Below, one piece after another: positions 44,504 through 52,588 of a DNA stretch of 64,000 bases (the first letter of the stretch is position 1; the number at the start of each line of letters is the position of its first letter). A program made the position numbers and the translations under genes. The notes beneath the pieces were generated by a model. The model did no database searches and was not told where the DNA came from. It saw nothing but the letters and a program-made list of their open reading frames with translations. Source of the stretch: Pseudooceanicola sediminis (GTDB taxonomy: Bacteria > Pseudomonadota > Alphaproteobacteria > Rhodobacterales > Rhodobacteraceae). The stretch is taken from positions 124,001 to 188,000 of the forward strand of contig NZ_QWJJ01000008.1 in NCBI RefSeq assembly GCF_003575965.1. The letters are read 5' to 3'.

Positions 44504-45669
44504 AGCGCACCCAGCACCGCGCACAGGCGCGCAATCTCGTCCTGCGTCGTCAGATAGCTGACCGAGGCACGGCAGACCGGCCCCGCCAGACCCGACAGCG
44601 GGCCATAGTGCGCGGGTACCGCGTTGATCGTCACGCCTTGGGCGCGCAGCGCCTGCATCACCTCGGCCGGCGTCATGCGCGCATGGGTAAAGGTGGTGAT
44701 ATGGCTCTGAACCACGCCGCTTTCGCGCAGGCTCACCCCCGCCACGCCGGACAAACCGGCGCGTAAGGCCGCGACCTTGTCAAACGTCGCCCGGCGGATC
44801 TCCTCGACCCTGAGGTCCAGCGCCAGCCCCAGCGCCACCCCAAGGCCCAGCAGCGGCGCGGGCGCATACTCGTTGCTCTCGAACCGCGCAGCGTCGCGCC
44901 GCAATACGACCTTGCCCGCCTGCCAGCCTGCCGCGCGCACGTTCAGCGCACCCGGTGTCGCCGCACATCCCTGTCGCACGTACAGCACCCCAGTTCCCTT
45001 GGGCCCGCGCAACGCCTTGCGCCCCGGGGCCGTCAGCATGTCGCAACCGATCCGACCGACATCGCAGGGCAGCAGGCCCAGCGCCTGCGCCGCATCCAGC
45101 AGATAGGGCACACCCGCCGCCCGCGCGATCTGCCCCACCTCGGCCACCGGCTCTGCGATGCCCAGGTGCGCCGGAACCCATGTCACCGCGATCAGCCGCA
45201 CCCGGTCATCCATCATCGCCGCCAGCGCGCCGGTATCCATCCGCCCATCCGGTCCCGTCGGGATCGTCTCGATCACCGCACCGCTGCGCCGCGCGGCCTC
45301 CACCAGGGTAAAGACGTTGCCGCCCCATTCATGCGCGCCAACCAGCACACGGTCGCCCCCCTGCAAGGCAGGCAAGGCATGAAAGGCCGCGTTCCAGGCC
45401 TGCGAACTTCCCGTTGTCAGCGCGACCTCCTCGGCACGCGCCCCGATCAGCCGCGCCGCCGCCGCCCGTGCCGCTTCGATGGCGTCGGCCACGGCCACGC
45501 CTGCCTCATGCGGGGCCAGCGCAGCCTCGGCCTGCAAATGCGCCTGCATCGCTTCCAACACCGCGCGCGGCACCAGGCCGCTGCTGGCCGCGTTGAAATG
45601 AACCACCCCCGGCAGCGCCGGCGTGGCCGCGCGCAACGCCTCGATATCCAGTCCCATCTGATCCGCCAT
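44500..45669 (-). CDS. class-V aminotransferase-like PLP enzyme
   Basis: The protein is about 389 residues from the second of two adjacent ATG codons (45669; the first, 45672, is nearly as likely). The fold type I core is visible: FNAASSGLVPRAVLEAM, LTTGSSQAWNAAFHAL, VLVGAHEWGGNV, LLDAAQALGLLPCDV (PLP-binding Asp), and GRKALRGPKGTGVLYV, which contains the likely PLP lysine. It belongs with NifS/isopenicillin-epimerase-like proteins, not the classical transaminases. Convergent with the NicB-like gene; a functional link is unclear. Confidence 0.85.
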   Translation of the reverse strand: MADQMGLDIEALRAATPALPGVVHFNAASSGLVPRAVLEAMQAHLQAEAALAPHEAGVAVADAIEAARAAAARLIGARAEEVALTTGSSQAWNAAFHALPALQGGDRVLVGAHEWGGNVFTLVEAARRSGAVIETIPTGPDGRMDTGALAAMMDDRVRLIAVTWVPAHLGIAEPVAEVGQIARAAGVPYLLDAAQALGLLPCDVGRIGCDMLTAPGRKALRGPKGTGVLYVRQGCAATPGALNVRAAGWQAGKVVLRRDAARFESNEYAPAPLLGLGVALGLALDLRVEEIRRATFDKVAALRAGLSGVAGVSLRESGVVQSHITTFTHARMTPAEVMQALRAQGVTINAVPAHYGPLSGLAGPVCRASVSYLTTQDEIARLCAVLGAL

Positions 45670-45919
45670 CATCACCCCTGCCCCAACCGTTTCTGTCCCG
45701 CAGGCTATCCGCCCACGCACCGGCGTCAAACCCTCTCGGACCGCGCTGCGGGTGATTTCCGCGCCAAAGATTTGCCCATCGCGGCGGGGTCCTCCGCGAT
45801 TTTTGGCGCGGCCTTGCGCAAAACCCTTGCGTCAAAGCCTTGATTCGGAATTTACTTCAATAATCACGTTACTTTTCTTGCAACCATTCCGAGACATCGG
45901 TCCACGATTGGGAATTTTC

Positions 45920-46894
45920 ATGACGCGTCCCTCCATTGCCATTGTCGGTGCCGGTGCCATCGGGTCGATCCTCGCCGCGCGCCTTGCACAATCGGGGGCC
46001 GATGTCCGCCTTGTGGCGCGCGGCACGCGTCTGGCGCAGATCCGGCAGGATGGCCTGCGCATCCGTGATCTGGACGGCGAGGTCACGGTGCATGTGCCCG
46101 TGGTCGCCGCCCTCGCCGCGCCGGTCAGCGTGCTGTTCCTCTGCGTGAAAGGCCCCGCGATCGAGGCCGCGATCCGTGACAACCTTGCAGGCATGGGGCC
46201 GGACACCCGCGTCGTGCCGCTGGTCAACGGTATCCCGTGGTGGTTCTTTGATGACCTGGGCCACCCGGTGCGCGCGGTCGATCCCGATGGCGCGCTGTTC
46301 GACCTGGTGCCCTTCGACCAGATCGTCGGGTCGGTCACCATGATGACGGCGGCTTTTGACGACGACGGCACCGTCGTGTCGACCATCCCGCACAAGCTCG
46401 CCCTGGGGCCGACAACGCCGAACGGCCCCCGCCCCGTCGATCTGGCAGACGAAATCACCGCCGCCGGCATCACGCTGGACCGTGCCGACCACATCCGCCC
46501 GCTGGTCTGGCAAAAGCTGGCGCTGAACCTCGCCACCAATCCGTTGTCGGCGCTGACAGGGCAGACCCTGGAACAGATTGCCGCCGATCCCGCCAGCCTG
46601 GCCCGCGCCACCGCCATCGCGGTCGAGGCCGAAACCCTTGCCGCCGCCTGGGGCTGCCCCATCGACATCGCAGCCCACATGCCCGCGCAGCTGGCCCGCG
46701 CCGGTGCGTTCCGCACCTCGATGCTGCAAGACGCCGAGGCAGGCCGCCCGCTGGAGCTGGCCCCGATCTGCGACGCCCCGCTGGAACTGGCCGAGGCGCG
46801 CGCCATCGCCATGCCCGAAACCGCCACCCTGCTGAGCGAACTTCGTGCCAAACTGGGCACACCCGCAGCCGCCCTGCCCCAAGGAGCCTTGTGA
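45920..46894 (+). CDS. 2-dehydropantoate 2-reductase family protein
   Basis: The protein is about 324 residues from the ATG at 45920. The Rossmann motif is IAIVGAGAIGSILAARL, VLFLCVKGPAIEAAI follows, and WQKLALNLATNPLSALTG carries the catalytic Lys and substrate-binding Asn region of PanE. The ketopantoate specificity is not certain because many family members act on other alpha-keto acids. It is followed by a class II aldolase with a one-base stop/start overlap (TGATG). Confidence 0.85.
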   Translation: MTRPSIAIVGAGAIGSILAARLAQSGADVRLVARGTRLAQIRQDGLRIRDLDGEVTVHVPVVAALAAPVSVLFLCVKGPAIEAAIRDNLAGMGPDTRVVPLVNGIPWWFFDDLGHPVRAVDPDGALFDLVPFDQIVGSVTMMTAAFDDDGTVVSTIPHKLALGPTTPNGPRPVDLADEITAAGITLDRADHIRPLVWQKLALNLATNPLSALTGQTLEQIAADPASLARATAIAVEAETLAAAWGCPIDIAAHMPAQLARAGAFRTSMLQDAEAGRPLELAPICDAPLELAEARAIAMPETATLLSELRAKLGTPAAALPQGAL

Positions 46895-47649
46895 TGACCA
46901 TCCACACCACCGACCGCCTCGCCGGCAAATCCGAAGCCGACCTGCGCGTCCAGCTCGCCGATTTCTACCACCTCGTCAGCTACCTCGGCTGGACCGAGCT
47001 GATCTTCAACCACATCTCCGTGCGGGTGCCCGGCGAAACCCACGCCTACCTCGTGAACCCCTTCGGGCTGCACTATGACGAGGTGACGCCCGAGAACCTG
47101 ATCAAGGTCGGCATCGACGGCAAGAAGATCGAGGACAGCCCCTATGACGCCAACCCCGCCGGGTTCGCGCTGCACGGTGTCATCCACGAAAACCGCCCCG
47201 ACGTCGGCTGCATCGCTCATACCCACACCACGCCGATTTCCGCCATCACCATGAAGGCCTTCGGCATCGACCACGACAGCTTTTATGGCGCGCAGCTCTA
47301 TGGCCGCGTCGGCTATCACGGGTTTGAAGGCATCACGCTCTACGACGATGAACGCCCCCGGATGCTCGACTCGCTGGGCGACAGGCATGTCCTCGTCCTG
47401 CGCAACCACGGTATCGCCGTGTGCGAGGCCGACATCCCCCTCACCTTCTTCCTGCTCTGGACCGTCCAGCGCGCGGCGGAAATCCAATGCGCCTCGCAGG
47501 GCATTCCCGGCCCCAACACCACCCTGCCCGAAGTCATCAAGCAGAAATGTGCCGACGATGCCCAGCGCCTGAAGGAAAGCGCAAAGTTCGCGGACCTGCT
47601 GTTCGATGCCATGGTGCGCAAGATGAAACGCGACCAGGGCCGCGCCTGA
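46894..47649 (+). CDS. class II aldolase/adducin family protein
   Basis: The protein is about 251 residues from the ATG at 46894, with AAGGAGCC upstream. Zinc-site histidines lie in CIAHTHTTPISAIT and LVLRNHGIAV, plus the N-terminal FNHISVRVP. These enzymes cleave or epimerise phosphorylated or keto sugars and acids, or decarboxylate them. Co-transcribed with the PanE-like gene, it probably acts on the same small keto or hydroxy acid. It is the last gene before the strong hairpin that separates it from the iac locus. Confidence 0.88.
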   Translation: MTIHTTDRLAGKSEADLRVQLADFYHLVSYLGWTELIFNHISVRVPGETHAYLVNPFGLHYDEVTPENLIKVGIDGKKIEDSPYDANPAGFALHGVIHENRPDVGCIAHTHTTPISAITMKAFGIDHDSFYGAQLYGRVGYHGFEGITLYDDERPRMLDSLGDRHVLVLRNHGIAVCEADIPLTFFLLWTVQRAAEIQCASQGIPGPNTTLPEVIKQKCADDAQRLKESAKFADLLFDAMVRKMKRDQGRA

Positions 47650-47707
47650 CCGGGATCACCTGACCGGGACAAGCTGACCGGAAACACGACCCGGCCCCCC
47701 CGGAACA

Positions 47708-47745
47708 GCGCCCGAAAAACATGCATATTCACGTTTTTCGGGCGC
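47708..47745. terminator. 13-bp hairpin between the aldolase gene and the iac locus
   Basis: GCGCCCGAAAAAC (47708-47720) pairs perfectly with GTTTTTCGGGCGC (47733-47745) around a 12-base loop. It could be the operon terminator of panE-like/aldolase genes. No T tract follows on the plus strand. Confidence 0.65.
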
Positions 47746-47819
47746 CCCTTGCAGATTTCTCTTAGTGAATCGACCTTAATGCGGTAATATTGACGTAATA
47801 AAGACGAAACGGAGCCCTC

Positions 47820-48986
47820 ATGACCCCCGACTTTCCCCCAGGCCTCAGCCCGGACGCCGCGATGACCGTATCGCTGGATCTCGGCACGTCCGGGGGGCCA
47901 CGGGTCGCGGTCAAGGAATGCCTCGCGATCGAGGGGTTGCCGACCCGCGCAGGCTCGGCCGCGCTGGCCGATGCGCCGCCTGCCCTCGCTCATGCGCAGG
48001 TCGTGCAAACCCTGCTCGACACCGGCTGCCAGATCGTCGGGCGCGCCAACATGCACGAACTGGCCTACGGGATGACCGGCGCGAACGCGCATACCGGGAC
48101 GCCGCAGAACCCGCGCTGGCCCGACCGCATTCCCGGCGGCTCCTCCTCTGGCTCGGCGGTTCTGGTGGCGCAGGGCGCGGTCGATTTCGCCGTCGGCACC
48201 GACACCGGCGGCTCGATCCGCCAGCCTGCGGGCTGTTGCGGTGTCTTCGGGCTGAAACCGACCTTCGGGCGGATCAGCCGCGCCGGGGCCACCCCTGTCG
48301 CCTCCACCCTCGACTCCATCGGCCCCTTTGCCGCGACGGCCCCCATGCTGACGCGTGCCATGTCCCTGATGGACCCCACCTTTCAGGCCGAAAGCCTCGC
48401 CAGCCCCCCCTCGCTGGCGCTGCTCCGGCCCGAGGCCGCGTCCGATATCACCGCCAGTTTCGACGCGGCCACCAAACTCCTGCACGATGCAACGCTGACC
48501 GAGGCGACGCTGCCCAGCCTCGATGCCGCCTATCACGCCTCGATGACCATCATCGGGCATGAAATCGCGGCCGAATTCGGCGCCCTCGCCGCCTCCAACG
48601 CCACCCTTGGCGCGGATGTGCGCGCCCGCATCCTGAACGGCACGCGCATCACCGCCCGGCAACTGGCCGACGCCGAAGCCGTCCGCACCCGCTTTACCGC
48701 CGAAATCGACGCGCTGCTGGACACGCACGACGCCATCCTGTTGCCGCTTCTGGCCCGCACGCCCCCCACCTGGGCCGTGGCCGCAGACCCGGCCGCCGTC
48801 CTGCCGATGACCCGCTTTATCCGCCAGTTCAACATGTCCGGCCACCCGGCGCTGGCCCTGCCCACCCTGACGGCAGACGGCCTGCCCGCTGGTTTGCAAC
48901 TGATCGGTGCCAAGGGGGCCGATGCCCGCCTCTGCGCCATCGCCGAATGGATCGCCGCCCGCACCCCTGAAGAGGAGACAGCCTGA
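47820..48986 (+). CDS. iacH: amidase, IacH-like
   Basis: The protein is 388 residues with the amidase-signature triad: Lys in RVAVKECLA, and serines in the GGSSSGSAV stretch and in GTDTGGSIRQPAGC. It belongs to the amidase/enantioselective-amidase family seen as IacH in the indole-3-acetate clusters of Pseudomonas. Its stop overlaps the iacA start by one base (TGATG), so it is the first gene of the operon. An amide-bond step in the pathway is plausible, though the family's natural role here is not settled. Confidence 0.85.
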   Translation: MTPDFPPGLSPDAAMTVSLDLGTSGGPRVAVKECLAIEGLPTRAGSAALADAPPALAHAQVVQTLLDTGCQIVGRANMHELAYGMTGANAHTGTPQNPRWPDRIPGGSSSGSAVLVAQGAVDFAVGTDTGGSIRQPAGCCGVFGLKPTFGRISRAGATPVASTLDSIGPFAATAPMLTRAMSLMDPTFQAESLASPPSLALLRPEAASDITASFDAATKLLHDATLTEATLPSLDAAYHASMTIIGHEIAAEFGALAASNATLGADVRARILNGTRITARQLADAEAVRTRFTAEIDALLDTHDAILLPLLARTPPTWAVAADPAAVLPMTRFIRQFNMSGHPALALPTLTADGLPAGLQLIGAKGADARLCAIAEWIAARTPEEETA

Positions 48987-50146
48987 TGTCCCAAGCTCTC
49001 GCAGAAGCCACCACAACGGTGGCGCAGACCCCCGATGTCACGCTCGACACCGTGCTGGCCCAGATCCGCGCCCGCCGGGCCGAATTCGAAGGTCTGGCCC
49101 ATGTCCCCGCCGACATGGTCGCACAGCTGCAACAGGTCGGGGTCTACCGGGCCTTCGTGCCGAAACGCTTTGGCGGTGACGCCCTGTCGCCCGCCGACTT
49201 CTGCCGCCTGATCGAAAAGATCTCGATGGCCGATGCCTCGACCGGCTGGGTCTCCAGCTTCGGGGTCTCCTCGACCTACCTGGCGGCGCTGCCGCCCGAA
49301 ACCTTCGCCAAGATCTACGGCGCCAACCCGAACACCGTCTTTGCCGGGGCGATGTTCCCGCCGCAAAAGGCCACCCGCGAAGGCGACCGGCTGCGCGTGT
49401 CGGGTCGCTGGCCGTGGTGCTCCGGCTCCATGGGGGCCTCGCTGATCGGCGTCGGCATCAAGATCGAGGGCGAATCCTCGCCCCTGCCACGCTCTGCCAT
49501 CTTCCCCGTCGCGGACGTCACCATCGACCAGACATGGGACACCGTCGGCCTGCGCGCCACCGGCTCGCATGACGTGGTGGTCGAGGGCAAGCTGGTGGAC
49601 GAGGACTGGACCTTCATCCGTGGGTCCGCGCCGCAGCTCGACGACCCGATCTTCCGCTTTCCCGCCATGGCGCTGGCCGCGCAGGTGCTGGCCGTCGTCG
49701 CCCTTGGCACCGCCCGCGAGGCGCTGGACTGGGTGAAATCCGACGCCGCCAAGAAGGCCTCGATCACCGGCGCGCCCAGCCCCGGCGCGCGCCCCTATGT
49801 GCAGGCCGACCTGGCCCGCGCCGAGGCGCTGCTGCGCTCCGCCCGTGCCCATTTCTACGAAACCATCGAAGACGCCTGGGACCAACTGCTGACCAAGGGC
49901 GAGGTCGACCCCGATCTGCGCATCCGCCTGCGCCTTGTCGCCACCCAAGCCGCGCGTGATGGGGCCGAGGCCGCCCGCATCGCCTTTGTCATGGGTGGGT
50001 CCAACGCCATGCGCACCGGCCACACGCTGGGGCGCTGCATGATCGACGCCGCCTGCGTCGCCCAGCACGCCTTCATGAACGAAGGCACCTGGACCGCCGC
50101 CGGTGCCGGAATGTTCGGCGAAGCGACGCCCCCCGGTTACCCATGA
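48986..50146 (+). CDS. iacA: indole-3-acetate monooxygenase, IacA-like flavin oxygenase
   Basis: The protein is 386 residues with the acyl-CoA dehydrogenase fold used by HpaB/DszC-type two-component flavin monooxygenases. DSMs visible: MADASTGWVSSFG, TVGLRATGSHDVVVEGK and a helical C-terminal bundle ending IDAACVAQHAF. IacA oxidises indole-3-acetate (to 2-hydroxy-indole-3-acetate) using reduced FAD from a separate reductase, IacG, encoded at 54333. Its start overlaps iacH by one base. A 105-bp gap follows before iacB, the only long gap in the set. Confidence 0.88.
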   Translation: MSQALAEATTTVAQTPDVTLDTVLAQIRARRAEFEGLAHVPADMVAQLQQVGVYRAFVPKRFGGDALSPADFCRLIEKISMADASTGWVSSFGVSSTYLAALPPETFAKIYGANPNTVFAGAMFPPQKATREGDRLRVSGRWPWCSGSMGASLIGVGIKIEGESSPLPRSAIFPVADVTIDQTWDTVGLRATGSHDVVVEGKLVDEDWTFIRGSAPQLDDPIFRFPAMALAAQVLAVVALGTAREALDWVKSDAAKKASITGAPSPGARPYVQADLARAEALLRSARAHFYETIEDAWDQLLTKGEVDPDLRIRLRLVATQAARDGAEAARIAFVMGGSNAMRTGHTLGRCMIDAACVAQHAFMNEGTWTAAGAGMFGEATPPGYP

Positions 50147-50193
50147 CCTAACAGGTCCGATCCGGCCCTGAATGCCGCGCAGAAATACCGACG

Positions 50194-50228
50194 TGATACC
50201 GACACGATACGGCACTTGATACCGACAC
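50194..50228. repeat. 12-bp direct repeats upstream of iacB
   Basis: TGATACCGACAC occurs at 50194-50205 and 50217-50228, 23 bp apart, in the iacA-iacB gap, plus related ATACCGACG near 50186. They could be operators or a transcript-processing feature. Confidence 0.45.
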
Positions 50229-50251
50229 CCCAAAATCCACGGTGAAATGAT

Positions 50252-50608
50252 ATGACTGCTCCTCTCCGCACCCTTCTCTGCTTCAACAACCACCCGACCT
50301 TCTTCAGCCTGCCCTTCGATCAGATCGGCCCGGTGTGGAAGGCCACACAGGAACTGATGTCCTCCATCGCCAAGATGGATGGTGTTGAAATCGTTGGTAC
50401 TTTTGATGACGATCAGACCATGGTTGGCGCAAGTCAGGGCTTTCCTTACACCTGGTACATCCTCGCGGACTTTCCCAACCGCGATGCCGTGCAGGCCGCC
50501 TGCAACTTCCTGCGCACCATCGTCGTGGGCGAAGGCAACGACCGCCTCTGGAAGTACATGACAGTCGAAGCCCGCATGGGCCGCGCACTGGAAATTCCCG
50601 ACCTGTAA
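50252..50608 (+). CDS. iacB: IacB-like protein of unknown fold
   Basis: The protein is 118 residues. Start MTAPLRTLLCFNNHPTFF; the core DQTMVGASQGFPYTWYILADFPNRDAV and a C-terminal helix follow, quoted here as QGFPYTWYILADFPNRDAV. It matches in position and size the small protein encoded after iacA in known iac loci. I assign the symbol from synteny. Its fold looks like a small alpha/beta-barrel (EthD/dabb-like) protein, which may act on a dioxindole intermediate; that is inference. Confidence 0.75.
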   Translation: MTAPLRTLLCFNNHPTFFSLPFDQIGPVWKATQELMSSIAKMDGVEIVGTFDDDQTMVGASQGFPYTWYILADFPNRDAVQAACNFLRTIVVGEGNDRLWKYMTVEARMGRALEIPDL

Positions 50609-50630
50609 GCAACTGGAAAGAGACGGAAAA

Positions 50631-50825
50631 GTGACTGACTCCGCGAAAATCCGCCAGATCGTCGAAGCCTCCCGCGCCCGCTTTTTGCGGGGTGTTCTGG
50701 TGCAGGCGACGGTGCCCGGGCGGCCCCCCGTCGCGGTGAATTCCGTCTCGACTCCCCGCGCCAAGACCAGCTTCCGCCCCCTGCGCACTCCTCCCTCCCA
50801 GCCCATCACGAAGGACAGGACATGA
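50631..50825 (+). CDS. small hypothetical protein between iacB and iacC
   Basis: The protein is 64 residues from the GTG at 50631, with an A-rich AGAGACGGAAAA leader. N-terminal half KIRQIVEASRARFLRGVLVQ looks like an amphipathic helix; the C-terminal half is Pro/Ser/Arg-rich. Its stop overlaps the iacC start by 4 bp (ATGA), which argues that it is translated. Its slot corresponds to a small unknown gene reported between iacB and iacC in some iac clusters (iacI). No function can be read. Confidence 0.6.
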   Translation: MTDSAKIRQIVEASRARFLRGVLVQATVPGRPPVAVNSVSTPRAKTSFRPLRTPPSQPITKDRT

Positions 50826-52099
50826 CCCTCGATCATTTCCCCCAAGGCCCGCAAGACGCCAGCTATGCCCCGCTGGTGAAGGGCGACCGCGTTGCCACCC
50901 CGATGTATGAAGACCCCGCCATTTTCGATGTCGAGATGGAGAAAATCTTTGGCAAAACATGGGTTTGGGTCGGGCACGAATCCGAGGTTCCCGACAAGGG
51001 AAACTTCAAGCTGTCGGTCGTCGGCACCCAGCCGGTGATCATTTCGCATGACCGAAAGGGCGCACTGCACGTGCTGGTCAATCGCTGCCGCCACCGCGCC
51101 GCGACCGTCTGCGAGATCAAGAAGGGCAAGACCAGCTCCTTCCAATGCCCCTACCACGGCTGGGGCTATGCCCTCGACGGCAGTCTTCGCGGTGTCCCCT
51201 ACACCGAAGGCTACAACACCGACTTCGACAAAAAAGACTATGGTCTCAAGAAGTTGAAGGTTGAAACATACCAGGGCATGATCTTCGCCTCCTTCAACAT
51301 GGACGTCGAACCGCTGGAGGATTTCCTCGGCAATGCCAAACCCTGGATCGACCTGTTCATGAAACAGGGTGGCGGATTCCCGGTCAAAACCCTCGGGGAA
51401 CATCAGTTCAAGGTCCCGATGAACTGGAAGATCCAGTTGGAAAACACCACTGACGCCTACCATTTTCCCGTTGTTCACAAGAGCTTCATGCAATCTCTCG
51501 ACGGTGAGGCAACGCAGCAGTTCTCCTTCCTCGAAGACGATGACGGCTGGGTCGAAGACCTTGGCAACGGCCACTCCGTCATGGTGATGATGCCCGAGTT
51601 GAACGACCTCGACGACAACCTCGATGCCCCGATCCCCGAACGCTTCCAGGCGCTGGCGGAAACCCTGCGCGCCGACTACGACGAAGATCAGGTCCGCCGC
51701 ATCGTGCGCGCCGTCGGCGGCTGCGGCTTCAACCTCAACCTGTTCCCGAACGCCGCCTGCTCGCTGTCGTTCTTCCGCATCCTGCGCCCTGTCTCGGTGA
51801 ACGAGACCGAGATCCGCCACATTGCCCTTGGCATGGACGGCGGCCCGGAGGCGGCAAACCAGATGCGCATGCGTCTTCATGAGCATTTTCAAGGGCCTAT
51901 GGGCTTCGGCTCTCCCGATGATGCTGAGGTCTGGGAACGTGTGCAACGCGGCTCTGCCGGCGGCGGCGACCTGGATGTGATGGTCAACCGTGGCAAGGGC
52001 CTGGAAGAAACCTCCGAAAATGGCCTGCCCAAGGGCGACATCAGTGCCGAAACCGGCATGCGTGCCGCCTACGCCAAGTGGCAGGAGATGATGGCGTGA
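50822..52099 (+). CDS. iacC: Rieske oxygenase large subunit, IacC-like
   Basis: The protein is 425 residues. The Rieske 2Fe-2S site is Cys89-x-His91 and Cys109-x2-His112 (CRH and CPYHGWGYALDG). The mononuclear iron ligands include His214 and His219 in DAYHFPVVHK. IacC with IacD forms an aromatic-ring dioxygenase that turns an oxidised indole-acetate intermediate into catechol-yielding products. The next gene overlaps by 4 bp (GTGA). Confidence 0.9.
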   Translation: MTLDHFPQGPQDASYAPLVKGDRVATPMYEDPAIFDVEMEKIFGKTWVWVGHESEVPDKGNFKLSVVGTQPVIISHDRKGALHVLVNRCRHRAATVCEIKKGKTSSFQCPYHGWGYALDGSLRGVPYTEGYNTDFDKKDYGLKKLKVETYQGMIFASFNMDVEPLEDFLGNAKPWIDLFMKQGGGFPVKTLGEHQFKVPMNWKIQLENTTDAYHFPVVHKSFMQSLDGEATQQFSFLEDDDGWVEDLGNGHSVMVMMPELNDLDDNLDAPIPERFQALAETLRADYDEDQVRRIVRAVGGCGFNLNLFPNAACSLSFFRILRPVSVNETEIRHIALGMDGGPEAANQMRMRLHEHFQGPMGFGSPDDAEVWERVQRGSAGGGDLDVMVNRGKGLEETSENGLPKGDISAETGMRAAYAKWQEMMA

Positions 52100-52587
52100 A
52101 AGACATGACACCCGAGACAGAAATCACACTGGATGACGCGATCAAGTTCCTCTGGAGCGAGGCCGACATCCTGGATCGCAACGATTTTGATGCCTGGTTG
52201 CCGCTTTGGCATGGCGGACATTACATCATCCCCATCGGCGATGAAGTGACGGATTTCGCCAACAATCTCAACATCGTCTACGATGATGCGCAGATGCGAA
52301 AGGCCCGCGCCGCGCGCCTGTCGGGGGGCTTTTCGATCTCTGCCGCGCCGCCGGCGCGCACTGTGCGCACGCTGTCCCGCTTCGTCTTTACCGAAGAGGC
52401 ACCCGGCGCCGTCACCATCCGTTCCGCCCTGCATGTGATCGAGGACAAGTTCGGCCGCCAGCGCATGTTTGCCGCCAATGTCGAACACAAGCTGATCGCG
52501 ACCGAAAACGGTATCCGCATCACCCAGAAGGTCGTGCGGCTGCTGAACTCCGACGGAATGCTGACCTCGATCAGCTACCTTTTCTGA
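52096..52587 (+). CDS. iacD: Rieske oxygenase small subunit, IacD-like
   Basis: The protein is about 163 residues from the GTG at 52096, with AGGAG 9 bases upstream, overlapping iacC; an ATG at 52105 is the alternative. It has the cone-shaped NTF2-like beta-subunit fold: ITLDDAIKFLWSEADILDRN, AWLPLWHGGHYIIPIGD and a C-terminal VVRLLNSDGMLTSISYLF. It would form the alpha3beta3 dioxygenase with IacC. Confidence 0.88.
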   Translation: MKDMTPETEITLDDAIKFLWSEADILDRNDFDAWLPLWHGGHYIIPIGDEVTDFANNLNIVYDDAQMRKARAARLSGGFSISAAPPARTVRTLSRFVFTEEAPGAVTIRSALHVIEDKFGRQRMFAANVEHKLIATENGIRITQKVVRLLNSDGMLTSISYLF

Positions 52588-52588
52588 A

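Noticed and set aside
48533-52111. Very long minus-strand open frame (about 1190 codons) across iacH-iacC
   Set aside because: It is the antisense of clearly conserved amidase, monooxygenase and Rieske genes. The translation is low-complexity with no family motif.
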